Assembly: GCA_935421135.1 (NCBI GenBank)
Contig: OW285194.1
Location: forward strand, 14,531,376 to 14,595,375
Direction of reading: 5' to 3'
Origin: Bugulina stolonifera
Taxonomy: Eukaryota; Bryozoa; Gymnolaemata; Cheilostomatida; Bugulidae
DNA: 64,000 nt
The translations under genes were made by a program, and so were the position numbers. The first letter of the stretch is position 1. Each line of letters starts with the position of its first letter. Of the stretch, positions 62,152 through 64,000 are shown one piece after another. The notes under the pieces are model-generated. The model was not told where the DNA came from. It did no database searches and saw only the letters and a program-made list of their open reading frames with translations.

Positions 62152-63158
62152 TTACATAACCAGACGGAGAGCAAGAATGAGGTTGAATACAACTAGAGGT
62201 TTGGTTATACAGTCCATATTTCCAGCATTACCTTCACCTACAATTATACAGTTATACACCTGAATTAAATATACTACAATGTATACTGATAACAATAAAT
62301 ACAGCATTATCTGTTTGGAAACCATTATAACTATTATTTAAAATCATAGCACAGTGGTTGGGGCACCATAATTGGCATTAAGTATTTCATTACATTGCAA
62401 AGGTGTCAACAATATTTGTGTAACTTACTGAAGACAGGCATGAGAACCCTCTCAATACTTGCACCTTGTATTCTAGAGTGAGCTTTATCTGTACATTTAA
62501 TAGTAATACCACCTCTGTCGGACACTGTTGGTGTATAGCTCTGTGTAGTAACTGTCTTACCATTCAACTCTAAAAATTGATGTTAAATATTCCACTAGCT
62601 CACTTTGCAATGAAAGAAGGTCACCGTATGACCTAACTAATTGTGACCAACTAATAAGACTAGCTCACTGTGATATGTCTAATACATAGACTAGCTGTCA
62701 GTATAAACATCATAGCATTAGAACCAAGAAAAACAACAGTAATATATCCTCTGAAGATAAGAGAGTTTAACTAACAAAAGTAAGAACACTAATTATTTTG
62801 GTCCAATATTCTGTTCTCCGCACTATTTCTGGTATTGATTAACTATGGGCTAAGACAGAAACTTACTTTAGGAAATATCTTCCAAAGAAAGAATTCTGAA
62901 ACATGGAGTATGGGTTCTACCATGATGCCTGCCCTACCATACTATCTATGCATTAAGATTTAAAGTACTAGCGGATCATCCAGTAGTTACATTTATGTGC
63001 AATGTATCTAATAGCTGGATATAAGGTATACTAAATGGACTCACTGTAATCAAACTGAGCTAGAGAATCATCAGAGGTACAAGTAAAGTTAAACTTTTCA
63101 CCTTCAAACACTGATGTATTATTAGGGTAGATAGTCAATATCAGATTGTTTGGTACTT
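62152..63158 (-). CDS. Ig-domain surface protein, 3'-terminal exons (partial)
   Basis: Three exons join in phase: 63158-63045, 62569-62429, 62237-62152 (stop TAA). They encode part of an immunoglobulin-like fold: NTSVFEGEKFNFTCTSDD with the B-strand Cys, and SYTPTVSDRGGITIKCTDKA with the F-strand Cys, the D-x-G-x-x-x-x-C pattern of Ig sets. The terminal exon gives GNMDCITKPLVVFNLILALRLVM, a short hydrophobic tail at the very end, typical of a GPI-anchor signal or a tail anchor. N-terminal exons lie to the right of the window or were not found in 63159-64000. No symbol can be given. Confidence 0.62.
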
Positions 63159-64000
63159 CTACAAAAAGAATCATAGTGAGAAAAGTTATTGCTGCACAAG
63201 AATACCTGCTGTGAAGCATCCACAATGTATAGTACTAGAATATAGTATCTTGTAACATTCGGACCCAGTCAAGAGTTGGCTTTTTTCATGTCTTGCCTCT
63301 TAGACCAATTATTGTGAAGGTTTAGTGCAGCAACTAACAACAGCTGCACAACATGTATATGGCATATAACCTTGCTTGCTATGCTATTACTGCTGCTAGT
63401 TGCTTTTGAGCTGGGACTTCAATTGGTTTGAGGAAATAGCTCTGACGAAAGAACATCTAATAGAGGAGTTCTGCAAATCTGAACTAAACCCACCTACACA
63501 GAGTTTTATATCTACTTTATAATATTAATTGTACAATGTTGAGTTCTTTTTACTTAAAACGAACTGTAATAGCTAATATTTATGCATATGTACATTGAGG
63601 TTGAAATCTAGATCACCTTGTGTTGTGCAATTGCTGCTAAATACTTGTGCAGCTGCAAATACCTCCATCATTGGTGGGCTGATATTAGGCATATTCAGAT
63701 ATTGCACAGATAGATAAATAGCAATATGCAGCAATATTGTAAACACCAATTAAGTTATCAAATTATCATTCTTATTCTTCTGAGTATGACTACCACGGTT
63801 TAGGCATTTAGTTGGTAACTCATACTTGTAGGTTATGTCTACATGTTATACAATAGAATAAATAGATAGTCTGAGAGTTCATGAGTCCAAATTTAGCTGT
63901 TGACTTCCATCATACATGTACACTGGCAAGTGACAATATCTTCATTGTTTACAACGGAGACCATGTTATGCAGTGTTTGGGGACATGAGAAGATATGAAA
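63159..64000. other. Right edge: probable intron of the Ig gene
   Basis: No further Ig exon identified up to the window end. Confidence 0.4.

Overview
The window is animal nuclear DNA. It is AT-rich, its genes have many short-to-medium introns with GT-AG junctions, and it encodes metazoan families (Dicer, PACS, aftiphilin, C/EBP-gamma, cytoplasmic Trp-tRNA synthetase, RNase H2 subunit C). Dense introns, an M4 (thermolysin-type) metallopeptidase, a protamine-like gene and many TACATGTA-type palindromes fit an early-branching animal, possibly a sponge. Taxonomy is inference; no rRNA or mitochondrial marker is present. Layout: a Dicer gene on the minus strand (13440 down past 664, RNase III part off the left edge); WARS1 on plus (15543-19647); an unrecognised single-pass membrane protein on plus (20561-23208); a complete 19-exon PACS gene on minus (32983-24201); a 4.6-kb AT-rich intergenic stretch; a 15-exon aftiphilin-like gene on plus (37640-45860); a small protamine-like gene on minus (47514-46842); C/EBP-gamma on minus (50010-48333); 3.5 kb of mobile-element DNA (tRNA-derived SINE pair, fold-back element, hAT-type MITE with its target duplication); RNASEH2C on plus (53558-54714); a secreted M4 metallopeptidase on plus (56213-60844); and the last three exons of an Ig-domain surface protein on minus (63158-62152, continuing off the right edge). 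For nine of the ten genes I joined exons by hand through GT-AG junctions and all phases agree; the Ig gene is partial. The genes do not form one pathway. PACS and aftiphilin both act in clathrin-linked TGN/endosome sorting, but nothing shows co-regulation. Three things stand out. (1) The Dicer helicase lacks its ATP-binding P-loop (GSGKT is replaced by NDNGLD) and has a degraded motif VI, while DECH remains. (2) Nearly every long intronic minisatellite is seeded at a splice junction: the unit contains the real 5' or 3' splice site, in two PACS cases with the tail of the exon, so one intron can carry tens of copies of its own splice signal. (3) A three-exon gene encodes a 136-residue protein whose last 76 residues are only R, K, S, G and T, with TATA, CCAAT and RFX X-box-like elements just upstream, pointing to a sperm nuclear basic protein.
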